DNA from: Chloroflexota bacterium
GTDB lineage: Bacteria > Chloroflexota > Anaerolineae > Ardenticatenales > Ardenticatenaceae
Length of the DNA: 6,335 nt
Direction: 5' to 3'
Assembly: GCA_003520455.1 (NCBI GenBank)
Contig: DOUV01000877.1
Coordinates: 1 to 6,335, forward strand
In this document: piece by piece, positions 1 through 5,742 of the stretch
How the letters are laid out: each line of letters starts with the position of its first letter
Numbering within the stretch: the first letter of the stretch is position 1
Program-made: the position numbers and the translations under genes
Notes under the pieces: model-generated
Seen by the model: the letters and a program-made list of their open reading frames with translations, nothing else
Database searches by the model: none
Told to the model about the DNA's origin: nothing

Positions 1-342
1 GCCGAGAACGTGGTCGTGGCCGTGGACTACGACCAGGCGCGCCTGACCATCGGCGCCGCGCCCGGCTGGGCGGACGACGGTGACCGGCTCACGTGGCCGG
101 TGGGAACCCTGGCACCCGGTAGTGTCACCCGCGTCTTCACTCCCACGCTGAACGCGGACCTACACGGCGGCACGCTGGTCAACACCAGCGCGGTCGTCAG
201 CGCCGACGGGCAGTTCGACGTCATCCTGAGCGAGTCCCTGGAGGTCGCGGCGGCGCCAACAACACTCTACCTGCCGCTCATTGCCACAACCGCGCCTCGA
301 GACGCGCGGGTCCCCCAAGGTGGGGAAAGGAGATCACCATGA
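1..342 (+). CDS. C-terminal part of a DUF11-like secreted protein (5' end cut by window)
   Basis: The frame is open from base 1 to a TGA at 340-342, giving 113 visible residues; the true start lies outside the window. The sequence is rich in V, T and A with an immunoglobulin-like beta pattern, and N-T-S-A-V-V-S-A-D-G at about residues 61-70 resembles the last strands of DUF11 repeat domains found in bacterial surface proteins. Near the end is L-Y-L-P-L-I (about residues 89-94), a terminal signature I associate with exported Chloroflexota proteins; the next gene ends with the related L-W-L-P-L-V. Here 16 further residues (ending G-G-E-R-R-S-P) follow the motif, and their codons also supply the ribosome binding site of the next gene, so the tail may be a stop-codon extension. 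The stop overlaps the next ATG (ATGA), so the two genes are probably co-transcribed and translationally coupled. The family assignment is tentative; coding status is well supported by the overlap and codon bias. Confidence 0.75.
   Translation, partial: AENVVVAVDYDQARLTIGAAPGWADDGDRLTWPVGTLAPGSVTRVFTPTLNADLHGGTLVNTSAVVSADGQFDVILSESLEVAAAPTTLYLPLIATTAPRDARVPQGGERRSP
326..332 (+). promoter_or_regulatory. Ribosome binding site of the beta-helix-like exported protein
   Basis: AAAGGAG lies 6 bases before the ATG at 339. It is a strong Shine-Dalgarno match inside the end of the upstream coding sequence, and it fixes the start of the 678-residue protein. Confidence 0.85.
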
Positions 343-2375
343 GACGCGAATGGCCTGTGATACTCGTCAGTGTGGCGTTGCTGGCGCTCGGACTAAGCCA
401 CTTCGCCTCCCCCAAACCGGCGACGGCGGCTGCCTGTATCTGGACCGGGGGAGCCGGCAGCAACTGGGGGACAAGCGGTAACTGGACAGGCTGTAACGGT
501 GCGAGTGGGAACGAACCGCCGGCCGCCGGCGATACCGTCACCATCGGGAGCGCCCTCAACCAGCCAACGATCACGGGCGCATCGGTCACCGTCGCGAGCC
601 TGGCGCTCACCAGCGGCGCGAGCCTGACGATCGCCAGCGGCGCTGCGCTGACTGTCAACGGGGACATCACGCTGTCCGCCGACGGGGGCGCTACCACGAC
701 GATCGACAACGCCGGGACCGTCGAGGCGACTGCCGGAATTCTCAAGACGAATAACAGCAACAGTACTGGTACGGCCCAATTTGCGCTACACGGGAGCGGG
801 GCATGGACGCTTCAAAATGTCACGACATACAGTATTACGTCCCTGACGATCGCAGACGGACCGTCGATTCGCATCCGAGGGAATGTCAGCCGCGCCGGGA
901 TTCTTGACCCAGGCACCTCGACTATTGTCTTCGATAGTGGCGGTTCGCAGTCATTGTCAGGGAATAGTGATCACAATTTCTACAATCTGGAGATCGGGTC
1001 GGGGACAACAGTCAATCACGCCAGCGGGAGCGGCGCCTTACGTATCCGGAACTCGTTCACGAACAATGGCACCTTGTCCCAAACCTCGACCAGTGCCAAC
1101 CGGCGGCTGCAATTTGACTACGACGCTCTTGATTATCCTACCTCGAACCTGTCGGGCAGTGGCAGCACCACCGTTGCACGTGTCGAGATCGTAAGCAATA
1201 AGACCGTGAATGCTGGGGGCCACTCGATCACCATCAACAACAATACCTACAACAGTGCGTCGCGCGTTCCCTGGACGAACAACGGAACCTTCAATGGCGG
1301 TACCGCAACAGTCACGTTTAACGGCGATTCTTCCGCTGCGATGGACGGGATCGGCGTCAACAACTTCAATCACGTCGTGATCGCCAACACGCTCAACGCC
1401 GGCAGCGCCGACCTCAATGTCGCCGGCAATTGGACCAACAATGGTATTTTCGGCGCCGGGACGAGCACAGTCACCTTTGATGGGGGCAGCACCTCGACCT
1501 ACGGCGGCAGCAGCACGACCACATTCAACAACCTGGCCGTCAGCCCGGGAACGGCTCTGGACGTGGGCGCGAACGCCCTCTTCAACGTCGCCAGCACGAT
1601 GACCAACGACGGCACCCTGCGGCAGACCCAGACGGCGAACGGCGGCACCGTCGCGTTCCTCAACGTCACCGACGGAGGCGCGACGGCCCGGTATTACGGC
1701 GTCGACATCACCCCGAACGGCAGCCTCGGCAGCACCACCGTGGCCGTGAGCGGCAATCAAGTGTGCTCCCAGGCCACCGGCTCCCCGGTCAGGCGCTGCT
1801 TCGAGATCTCGCCGACGTCGGTGGTCTCGAGCGCCGTCACCTTCTACTTTCGCGATGCTGAGCTCCAGGCCGGGCAGACGCTAGACTCCTTGCAGATCTG
1901 GCACTACAACGGAGCCGGATGGGACCAGGTGACCAAAGGGGCGACCGGTGGTTCGGGCGAGGGCAACTTTGTGCAGGGGCTCGATATTTCGTCATTCAGC
2001 CCTTTCGCTCTGAAGAATTCCAGCCCGCTCGCGGTGACTGTCGCGGCGTTCAGGGCCGCCCTCCACGAGGATCACATCCTGGTGACGTGGGAGACGGTGA
2101 GCGAGCTCGACCTCCGGGGCTTCAACCTCTATCGCGCCGGGAGCCGAGCGGGACCGTGGACGCGGCTCAACCGCGGGTTGATTGGCAGCCAGCGGCCCGG
2201 CTCGCCCGAGGGCAGCAGCTACCAGTGGGAGGATTCCGATGTGAGTGCCGGTACCGCCTACGTCTACCGTCTGGAGGCCATCAGCCTCGATGGCACGCCC
2301 TCCACGGCGGGCATGACGGAGGCTACGACCCGCCCTGGCCTCCGCCTCTGGCTGCCGCTGGTGGCACGTCAATAG
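339..2375 (+). CDS. Exported beta-helix-like repeat protein with C-terminal FN3-like module and LPLV tail
   Basis: This 678-residue protein probably acts at the cell surface or outside the cell; no enzymatic function can be assigned. Residues 1-32 form a signal peptide: M-R-R-E, a hydrophobic core at about 6-20, and P-A-T-A-A-A before C33. Residues 35-70 (W-T-G-G-A-G...N-W...G-D-T-V-T-I-G) match the opening of many bacterial beta-helix and autotransporter-like passenger proteins. Residues 80-440 are low-complexity S/T/G/N/A sequence with alternating beta strands and repeats of the form N-W-T-N-N-G-x-F...G-T-S-T-V-T-F...F-N-N-L (about 181-250, 311-363 and 364-430). Residues 440-560 form a globular beta region with the cysteine pair C476 and C487. 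Residues 565-660 contain V-T-W-E-T-V-S-E-L-D-L-R-G-F-N-L-Y-R (582-599), a fibronectin-III-like module that I know mostly from Chloroflexota and Chlorobi exported proteins. The chain ends L-W-L-P-L-V-A-R-Q. The ATG is chosen for its strong SD. The gene overlaps the previous one by four bases and is GC-rich like it. An adhesin, S-layer-associated or carbohydrate-binding role is possible but unproven. Confidence 0.9.
   Translation: MRREWPVILVSVALLALGLSHFASPKPATAAACIWTGGAGSNWGTSGNWTGCNGASGNEPPAAGDTVTIGSALNQPTITGASVTVASLALTSGASLTIASGAALTVNGDITLSADGGATTTIDNAGTVEATAGILKTNNSNSTGTAQFALHGSGAWTLQNVTTYSITSLTIADGPSIRIRGNVSRAGILDPGTSTIVFDSGGSQSLSGNSDHNFYNLEIGSGTTVNHASGSGALRIRNSFTNNGTLSQTSTSANRRLQFDYDALDYPTSNLSGSGSTTVARVEIVSNKTVNAGGHSITINNNTYNSASRVPWTNNGTFNGGTATVTFNGDSSAAMDGIGVNNFNHVVIANTLNAGSADLNVAGNWTNNGIFGAGTSTVTFDGGSTSTYGGSSTTTFNNLAVSPGTALDVGANALFNVASTMTNDGTLRQTQTANGGTVAFLNVTDGGATARYYGVDITPNGSLGSTTVAVSGNQVCSQATGSPVRRCFEISPTSVVSSAVTFYFRDAELQAGQTLDSLQIWHYNGAGWDQVTKGATGGSGEGNFVQGLDISSFSPFALKNSSPLAVTVAAFRAALHEDHILVTWETVSELDLRGFNLYRAGSRAGPWTRLNRGLIGSQRPGSPEGSSYQWEDSDVSAGTAYVYRLEAISLDGTPSTAGMTEATTRPGLRLWLPLVARQ
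879..1628 (+). repeat. Degenerate repeats encoding beta-helix-like units
   Basis: Within the exported protein, three diverged units share F/W-T-N-N-G-T/I, then G-T-[AS]-T-[IV]-[TV]-F and a short N-F-[NY]-[NH] segment. They cover roughly bases 879-1088, 1269-1427 and 1428-1628. Repetition is clear at the protein level and only weak at the base level, so the copies are old and not recent duplications. Confidence 0.6.
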
Positions 2376-2501
2376 GTATTCCTCGCGAGGCGAGGTCTGG
2401 GCACCGCCGAGGTTGAGGGAGAGTGGCGGCTGGGGCTGGTCACAGCAAATCAACCCACCCGCTGCGAGGGAGATCGCGCTGCGCTTCTAACACCCCCCTG
2501 A

Positions 2502-2906
2502 CAAGGAGCCGACCAGTGCCAGGAGTACGAACGCCAGCGCACCTTGGACAAAGCCCACGGTCGCCTTGAGGTTCGCACCCTGGAAGCCGCCACCGCCCTC
2601 AATGACGATCTCGCCTGGCCTGGGCTGCAACAAGTCATACGCCGCCGGACCCGGCGCACCCGGCGCACGGCTGGCACCACCTCCGAGGAAGTCTGCGATG
2701 GCCTCACCAACCTGCCGCGCGACCTGGCCGGCGCCGCCCACCTCGAAGCGCTCTGGCGCGCCCACAGGATCATTGAAAACCGCGTCCATTCCGTCCGCGA
2801 TGTCACCTTCGGTGAGGATGCCAGCCGCATCCGCGTCGGCCCGGCCTCGCAGGCCTTCACCGCCTTCCCCAATGCCATCATCAGTCTGTGTCGTCCCGCC
2901 GTCTGA
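2502..2906 (+). pseudogene. ISAs1-family transposase, C-terminal remnant
   Basis: The reading frame runs from just after a TGA at 2499-2501 to a TGA at 2904-2906. The residues encoded from 2544, D-K-A-H-G-R-L-E-V-R-T-L...A-L-N-D-D-L-A-W-P-G-L, followed by I-E-N-R-V-H-S-V-R-D-V-T-F-G-E-D-A-S-R-I-R, are the hallmark C-terminal blocks of ISAs1-family DDE transposases (normally about 370-380 residues). The glutamate of the DDE triad is kept (codon 2775-2777, in I-E-N). The two aspartates and about 230-260 N-terminal residues are missing, and the usual H-W-G-I-E-N reads H-R-I-I-E-N. The stop falls just after the last conserved block, where family members normally carry a short further tail. There is no start codon with an SD, so this is an inactive scar. 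A long antisense frame lies across it but has no family resemblance. The family call is from memory of conserved motifs and is firm; the element's ends were not found. Confidence 0.85.
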
Positions 2907-2908
2907 CT

Positions 2909-2937
2909 TTGACACCGCCCTCCTTTCATGCTATCTT
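2909..2937 (+). promoter_or_regulatory. Sigma70-type promoter
   Basis: A perfect -35 TTGACA (2909-2914) is followed by exactly 17 bases and TATCTT (2932-2937), a 4/6 match to the -10 consensus. Transcription would start near 2944 and run toward the small ORF at 2980 and the ABC transporter at 3321. It lies just after the transposase remnant, so it could be a native promoter left behind or one brought in with the ABC gene. Confidence 0.5.
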
Positions 2938-2950
2938 GCCCGAGATAGTA
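2929..2950. promoter_or_regulatory. Operator-like dyad over the -10 box
   Basis: CTATCT (2931-2936) and AGATAG (2943-2948) are perfect inverted arms around a 6-base centre (TGCCCG). One further T-A pair and a G-T wobble extend the dyad to 2929-2950. The left arm coincides with the proposed -10, which is where a repressor dimer would block RNA polymerase. No regulator gene is in the window, so the cognate protein is unknown; a hairpin in the early transcript is an alternative reading. Confidence 0.4.
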
Positions 2951-2979
2951 CAAGTGCAAGCGCAAAGGAAGCAGAAACC

Positions 2980-3045
2980 ATGTCTTGCAACAACCTCACC
3001 ATTCAGGCAACCAAAACTGGCACGTCTGCCTTGCATTGCGCTTAG
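2980..3045 (+). CDS. Possible 21-residue leader peptide or truncated gene start
   Basis: An ATG at 2980 is preceded by AAAGGA (2964-2969, spacing 10) and lies about 36 bases after the predicted transcription start. The ORF ends at TAG 3043-3045. The peptide begins M-S-C-N-N-L and ends S-A-L-H-C-A, with an unusual share of T, N, S and C. It has no match I recognise. It may be a regulatory leader for the downstream ABC exporter, or the surviving first codons of a gene whose body was lost. A small secreted or modified peptide is possible but unsupported, and it may equally be a chance ORF. Confidence 0.2.
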   Translation: MSCNNLTIQATKTGTSALHCA

Positions 3046-3073
3046 ATACTATCCACAGCACGTCAATAACCCT

Positions 3074-3104
3074 CCCGCGCAGCGGGCTTTCGCCCAATGC
3101 CCGC
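3074..3104 (+). promoter_or_regulatory. Two mutually exclusive GC hairpins (possible attenuator)
   Basis: GCGGG at 3082-3086 can pair with CCCGC at 3074-3078 (3-base loop, followed by CTTT). Alternatively GCGGGC 3082-3087 can pair with GCCCGC 3099-3104. The two structures compete for the same strand. Their position between a small ORF and the ABC gene is what attenuation would need, but short GC palindromes also arise by chance in GC-rich DNA. Confidence 0.25.
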
Positions 3105-3182
3105 ATCCAATTTGAACCCCTTGGATAGTTCTCTCCGTAGGTTGTTATTCTCCTCTAAGCGCTCATCCGATCAGCTGTGCCT

Positions 3183-3212
3183 GACGACCTCATCACGTGA
3201 GGTCATCGTTTT
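3183..3212 (+). terminator. Terminator-like hairpin upstream of the ABC transporter
   Basis: GACCTCA (3186-3192) pairs perfectly with TGAGGTC (3198-3204) around a 5-base loop. After one mismatch, two more pairs (G3183-C3207, A3184-T3206) lengthen the stem. TTTT follows at 3209-3212. The U-tract is short, so it is a weak intrinsic terminator or a structural element of the ABC gene's 5' leader. Confidence 0.4.
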
Positions 3213-3307
3213 GTGTTGCCTGTAGCACACTCCTTCGATCAATCTCAACCATCTCCACGGCTTGGTCTGGCTGTTCATCCAGCGCCACCCTGACGCCGTA
3301 TGTGCTT

Positions 3308-3313
3308 GAGGAG
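3308..3313 (+). promoter_or_regulatory. Ribosome binding site of the ABC exporter
   Basis: GAGGAG lies 7 bases before the ATG at 3321. The in-frame ATG at 3300 has no Shine-Dalgarno sequence upstream, so this site decides the start in favour of 3321. Confidence 0.8.
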
Positions 3314-3320
3314 CAACACA

Positions 3321-5054
3321 ATGAGCTTTCGAGCCCGAAAGTTCTTATCCTACTACAAACCCTATGGGCGTTTGTTTGTAGCAGACGTCATTTGTGCGAT
3401 TATCGTCTCGGCAATCGCCCTGGTACTTCCCTTATGCGCGCGCTACATCACCCAGAATGTCCTGAACGCTCATCCGTCCAACGGGCCTGGGCAGATCTAC
3501 GCCGTGGGCGCACTCATGGTTGGATTGGTGGTCGTCCAGACGCTGTGCAACACATTTGTCGACTATCAGGGACATATGATGGGGACATTAATGGAAAGTG
3601 ATATGCGCACCGATTTGTTCGACCACTATCAGAAGTTGTCGTTCAGCTTTTACGATGAACACAGAACCGGTCAGCTCATGTCGCGGTTGACAAATGATCT
3701 GCTGGCGATCTCCGAGCTGTGTCATCACGGTCCTGAAGAATCGATCATCGCAGTGTTAAAGTTCGTTGGTGCCTTCGTTATCCTGATAACGATCAACGTC
3801 CGCCTTACGTTGATCATTTTCCTGTTCCTGCCGATCATGGCGGTGTACGCGCTCTACTACAACCGCCGCTTGAACGCTGCCCTCCGTCGAAGCAGGGAGC
3901 ATATTGGCGATGTCAACGCGCAGGTAGAAGATACACTTGCGGGAATTCGTGTCGTCAAGTCGTTCACGAACGAGGACATCGAGAAAACAAAGTTCGTGTC
4001 AGCAAACAATCGTTTTGTCGAGAGCAGAAGAGAAAGTTACAGGAGTGAAGCCTACTTCTATGGCGGGATGATGGCATTCATACAGACAATCACCATCGCC
4101 GTGATCATCTTAGGATGCGTCGCCATTGTGAATGCCTCGCTGAACCTGGCCGATTTAGTGACGTATCTGTTGTTCGTCGCCATCCTCATCGATCCGATCC
4201 AGAAGTTCACGAATCTTGCCCGCTTGTATCAGGAAGGAAGTACAGGCTTCAATCGGTTTATGGAGGTGATGGAGATTGAGCCGGACATCAAAGACGTGCC
4301 GCATGCCATCGAATTGGCGCGGGTTCAGGGCAGCGTGGAGTTTATTGATGTGAGCTTCAAGTACAAACAAGATCATGAATACGTGCTCAAGAACGTTTCG
4401 CTGGGCATCCGCGCTGGAGAGTGTCTTGCACTGGTCGGAACATCGGGTGTGGGCAAAACCAGCCTTTGTTCCTTAATTCCGCGTTTTTACGAAGTCACTG
4501 CGGGGGCAATTCTGCTCGATGGGCAGAACGTCCGGGACGTGAGCTTGCGCTCCCTGAGGAGAAGCATCGGTATCGTGCAACAGGATGTATACCTGTTCGC
4601 GGGGACTGTGCTGGACAACATCCGTTATGGGAAACGAGATGCGACGCGGGAAGAAATCATCGCGGCAGCCAAGAAGGCGAATGCCCACAACTTCATCATG
4701 GAACTGCCAAATGGCTATGATACAGACATCGGTCAGCGGGGCGTGAAGTTATCTGGCGGGCAGAAGCAGCGCTTGAGTATCGCCCGTGTCTTCTTGAAAG
4801 ATCCGCCGGTGATCATCTTTGATGAAGCGACAAGCGCGCTGGACAACGAAAGCGAGAGGGCTGTTCAAGAGTCATTGGAGCAGTTAACCCACAACCGCAC
4901 GATGATTGTCATCGCCCATCGCTTGTCAACCATCAGAAATGCCCAGCGCATTGTGGTGTTGACGGGTACCGGGATTGCTGAACAAGGCACCCACGAACAG
5001 CTAACCGTATTGGGTGGAACGTACGCGACTCTATACAACCTGCAGTTAGAATAG
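3321..5054 (+). CDS. ABC exporter half-transporter (fused TMD-NBD, multidrug/lipid exporter type)
   Basis: This 577-residue protein has the normal length for a type IV (MsbA/Sav1866-like) half-transporter that works as a dimer in the cytoplasmic membrane, coupling ATP hydrolysis to outward transport. Six membrane segments lie at about residues 17-40, 60-80, 141-160, 162-180, 249-270 and 276-292. Between them are F-Y-D-E-H-R-T-G-Q-L-M-S-R-L-T-N-D (about 110-126) and E-D-T-L-A-G-I-R-V-V-K-S-F (203-215), typical cytoplasmic helices of this family. The ATPase domain has A-loop Y348, Walker A G-T-S-G-V-G-K-T (373-380), Q-loop Q421, signature L-S-G-G-Q (477-481), Walker B V-I-I-F-D-E (497-502) with catalytic E502, D-loop S-A-L-D and H-loop H533, so it should be active. 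Wording such as P-E-E-S-I...L-I-T-I-N-V and L-C-S-L-I-P-R-F-Y-E-V-T resembles Firmicutes homologues. GC is visibly lower than in the left-hand genes. The substrate cannot be read from sequence. No partner half-transporter is adjacent, which suggests a homodimer. Confidence 0.95.
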   Translation: MSFRARKFLSYYKPYGRLFVADVICAIIVSAIALVLPLCARYITQNVLNAHPSNGPGQIYAVGALMVGLVVVQTLCNTFVDYQGHMMGTLMESDMRTDLFDHYQKLSFSFYDEHRTGQLMSRLTNDLLAISELCHHGPEESIIAVLKFVGAFVILITINVRLTLIIFLFLPIMAVYALYYNRRLNAALRRSREHIGDVNAQVEDTLAGIRVVKSFTNEDIEKTKFVSANNRFVESRRESYRSEAYFYGGMMAFIQTITIAVIILGCVAIVNASLNLADLVTYLLFVAILIDPIQKFTNLARLYQEGSTGFNRFMEVMEIEPDIKDVPHAIELARVQGSVEFIDVSFKYKQDHEYVLKNVSLGIRAGECLALVGTSGVGKTSLCSLIPRFYEVTAGAILLDGQNVRDVSLRSLRRSIGIVQQDVYLFAGTVLDNIRYGKRDATREEIIAAAKKANAHNFIMELPNGYDTDIGQRGVKLSGGQKQRLSIARVFLKDPPVIIFDEATSALDNESERAVQESLEQLTHNRTMIVIAHRLSTIRNAQRIVVLTGTGIAEQGTHEQLTVLGGTYATLYNLQLE

Positions 5055-5069
5055 TAGATCCGACTATTC
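5049..5069 (+). other. Hairpin over the ABC transporter stop codon
   Basis: GAATAGT (5049-5055, containing the stop) and ACTATTC (5063-5069) are perfect inverted arms with a 7-base loop. No T-run follows, so it is not a standard terminator. It might stabilise the mRNA 3' end or be chance. Confidence 0.25.
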
Positions 5070-5281
5070 GTGTGGTGAAACTGGGCTGCAGTCTGGAGCG
5101 AGCGCTGTTTCGCGTGGCTGTGGTCCAATAGAACGAGCGACACCGCTGAGAGCGTGTTTGGGAAATGATTTGACAGAAATGAACATCAGCGGATGATCGG
5201 AAATGGTTGGGGGCAAAGCTGCTAGATTTGGCGGGCATATCGTGAGAAGCTTTGGTCGAAGGCGCACGCCGACTGGATGGT

Positions 5282-5308
5282 GGGCGGTGGGGAAAATGGG
5301 TGCGGGGG
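5282..5308 (+). other. Potential G-quadruplex (first copy)
   Basis: Four G-tracts (5282-5284, 5289-5292, 5298-5300, 5304-5308) are separated by loops of 4, 5 and 3 bases, which meets the usual G3+N1-7 pattern. It lies in the direct-repeat block of the mobile element. Confidence 0.45.
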
Positions 5309-5408
5309 CAAAGCTTTGGTCGAAGGCGCACGCCGGCGGTGGAGCTGGGCGCAGGGGGCGGGGGCGATGGCCAGTGGCGCCCAGGAATAAATGCCCGGGC
5401 TCACAGCG

Positions 5409-5430
5409 CCAGTCGGCTCACGCCGACTGG
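5409..5430. other. Perfect 9-bp hairpin inside the mobile element
   Basis: CCAGTCGGC (5409-5417) and GCCGACTGG (5422-5430) are exact inverted arms with a 4-base loop (TCAC). The right arm belongs to the second copy of the 38-base repeat, so the hairpin may have arisen from a small inverted duplication of that repeat. Confidence 0.6.
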
Positions 5431-5454
5431 GTGGTGGGCGGTGGGGAAAATGGG
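5429..5454 (+). other. Potential G-quadruplex (second copy)
   Basis: G-tracts at 5429-5431, 5436-5438, 5443-5446 and 5452-5454, with loops of 4, 4 and 5 bases, repeat the G4-compatible pattern of the first copy. A one-base change (A to G) relative to the first repeat creates the first tract. Confidence 0.45.
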
Positions 5455-5466
5455 TGAGCGTTTTGG

Positions 5467-5502
5467 GAGTGTGTTTGGAAAATGACGTGACGGAGAGGAC
5501 AG
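5467..5502 (+). repeat. Internal degenerate copy of the element's left end
   Basis: GAGTGTGTTTGGAAAATGA at 5467-5485 differs at two positions from the left end GAGCGTGTTTGGGAAATGA at 5150. Similarity continues weakly (TGAC-GA-A-G-ACA) for about 17 more bases. It is in the same orientation as the left end, so the element may be a composite or tandem of two related copies. The bases before it (TGG) do not form a TNA duplication with the right flank. Confidence 0.55.
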
Positions 5503-5742
5503 GATGGACAAACCAGGCGATAGATCCCATGCTGGCGCAACCGCTGTCGGTGCCTCAGCGAAGATGATGAGCGTCATGGGTGGAATAGTGCCGCGATGAT
5601 TTCTATCGCTTGCATTCATTTGATGCTGCGTCAATGGTCCTAATGCGAATAGGCCGATTCCGTAAAGATAGGCGGCTTCCCGAATCGATGGACCTCGCTC
5701 TGAAACAGGCGGCCTCTGTATGGATATTTCCCAAACACGCTC

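Larger units (their letters stand above)
5204..5456 (+). repeat. G-rich direct repeats inside the mobile element
   Basis: A 25-base block starting AAGCTTTGGTCGAAGG occurs identically at 5247-5271 and 5311-5335 (64 bases apart). A 38-base block starting CACGCCGACTGG and ending AAAATGGGTG occurs at 5265-5302 and 5419-5456 with one mismatch. GGGGGCAAAGCT also recurs at 5209-5220 and 5304-5315, preceded each time by a GGAAA(A)TGG-like sequence. Together they look like two full and one or two partial copies of a unit of about 64 bases, some of them broken up. No coding function is apparent. Confidence 0.8.
5150..5742. mobile_element. 593-bp transposase-less IS element / MITE, IS5 family IS1031-group-like ends
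   Basis: GAGCGTGTTTGGGAAAT at 5150-5166 is repeated as its exact reverse complement at 5726-5742 (17 of 17). TGA flanks both outer edges (5147-5149 and 5743-5745), giving a 3-bp target-site duplication. From memory of IS classification, ends starting GAG with a 3-bp T-N-A duplication are the pattern of the IS1031 group of the IS5 family. No reading frame inside encodes a recognisable DDE transposase, so this is a MITE-like or internally rearranged derivative that could only move in trans. It sits 95 bases after the ABC transporter stop. The perfect ends suggest fairly recent activity. The family label is inference; the repeat and duplication are seen directly. Confidence 0.6.

Noticed and set aside
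420..440. Lipoprotein signal with C33 as the lipidated cysteine
   Set aside because: The cysteine is about 12 residues past the hydrophobic core and no leucine stands at the lipobox -3 position. An ordinary signal peptidase I site fits better.
278..779. Overlapping reverse-strand open frames near the start of the exported protein
   Set aside because: Antisense to well-supported coding sequence, and no family resemblance.
1038..1760. 240-codon reverse-strand open frame inside the exported protein gene
   Set aside because: The forward frame has a signal peptide, repeats, SD and domain motifs. The reverse frame is a by-product of its low-complexity GC-rich codons.
2381..2390. CCTCGCGAGG palindrome just after the exported protein gene
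   Set aside because: It is a 10-base palindrome with no loop and no T-run, expected by chance in GC-rich DNA, and not a terminator.
2450..2965. Long reverse-strand open frames across the transposase remnant
   Set aside because: They are antisense to a frame with clear ISAs1 motifs, have no recognisable domain, and their composition follows from the GC-rich opposite strand.
3121..3149. Promoter TTGGAT-N17-GTTATT close to the ABC gene
   Set aside because: The -10 matches only 3 of 6 positions and the terminator-like hairpin follows it, so support is too weak to list.
3300..3320. Earlier in-frame ATG for the ABC exporter
   Set aside because: No Shine-Dalgarno sequence precedes 3300, while GAGGAG is ideally placed for 3321, and homologues normally start with a few basic residues before the first helix.
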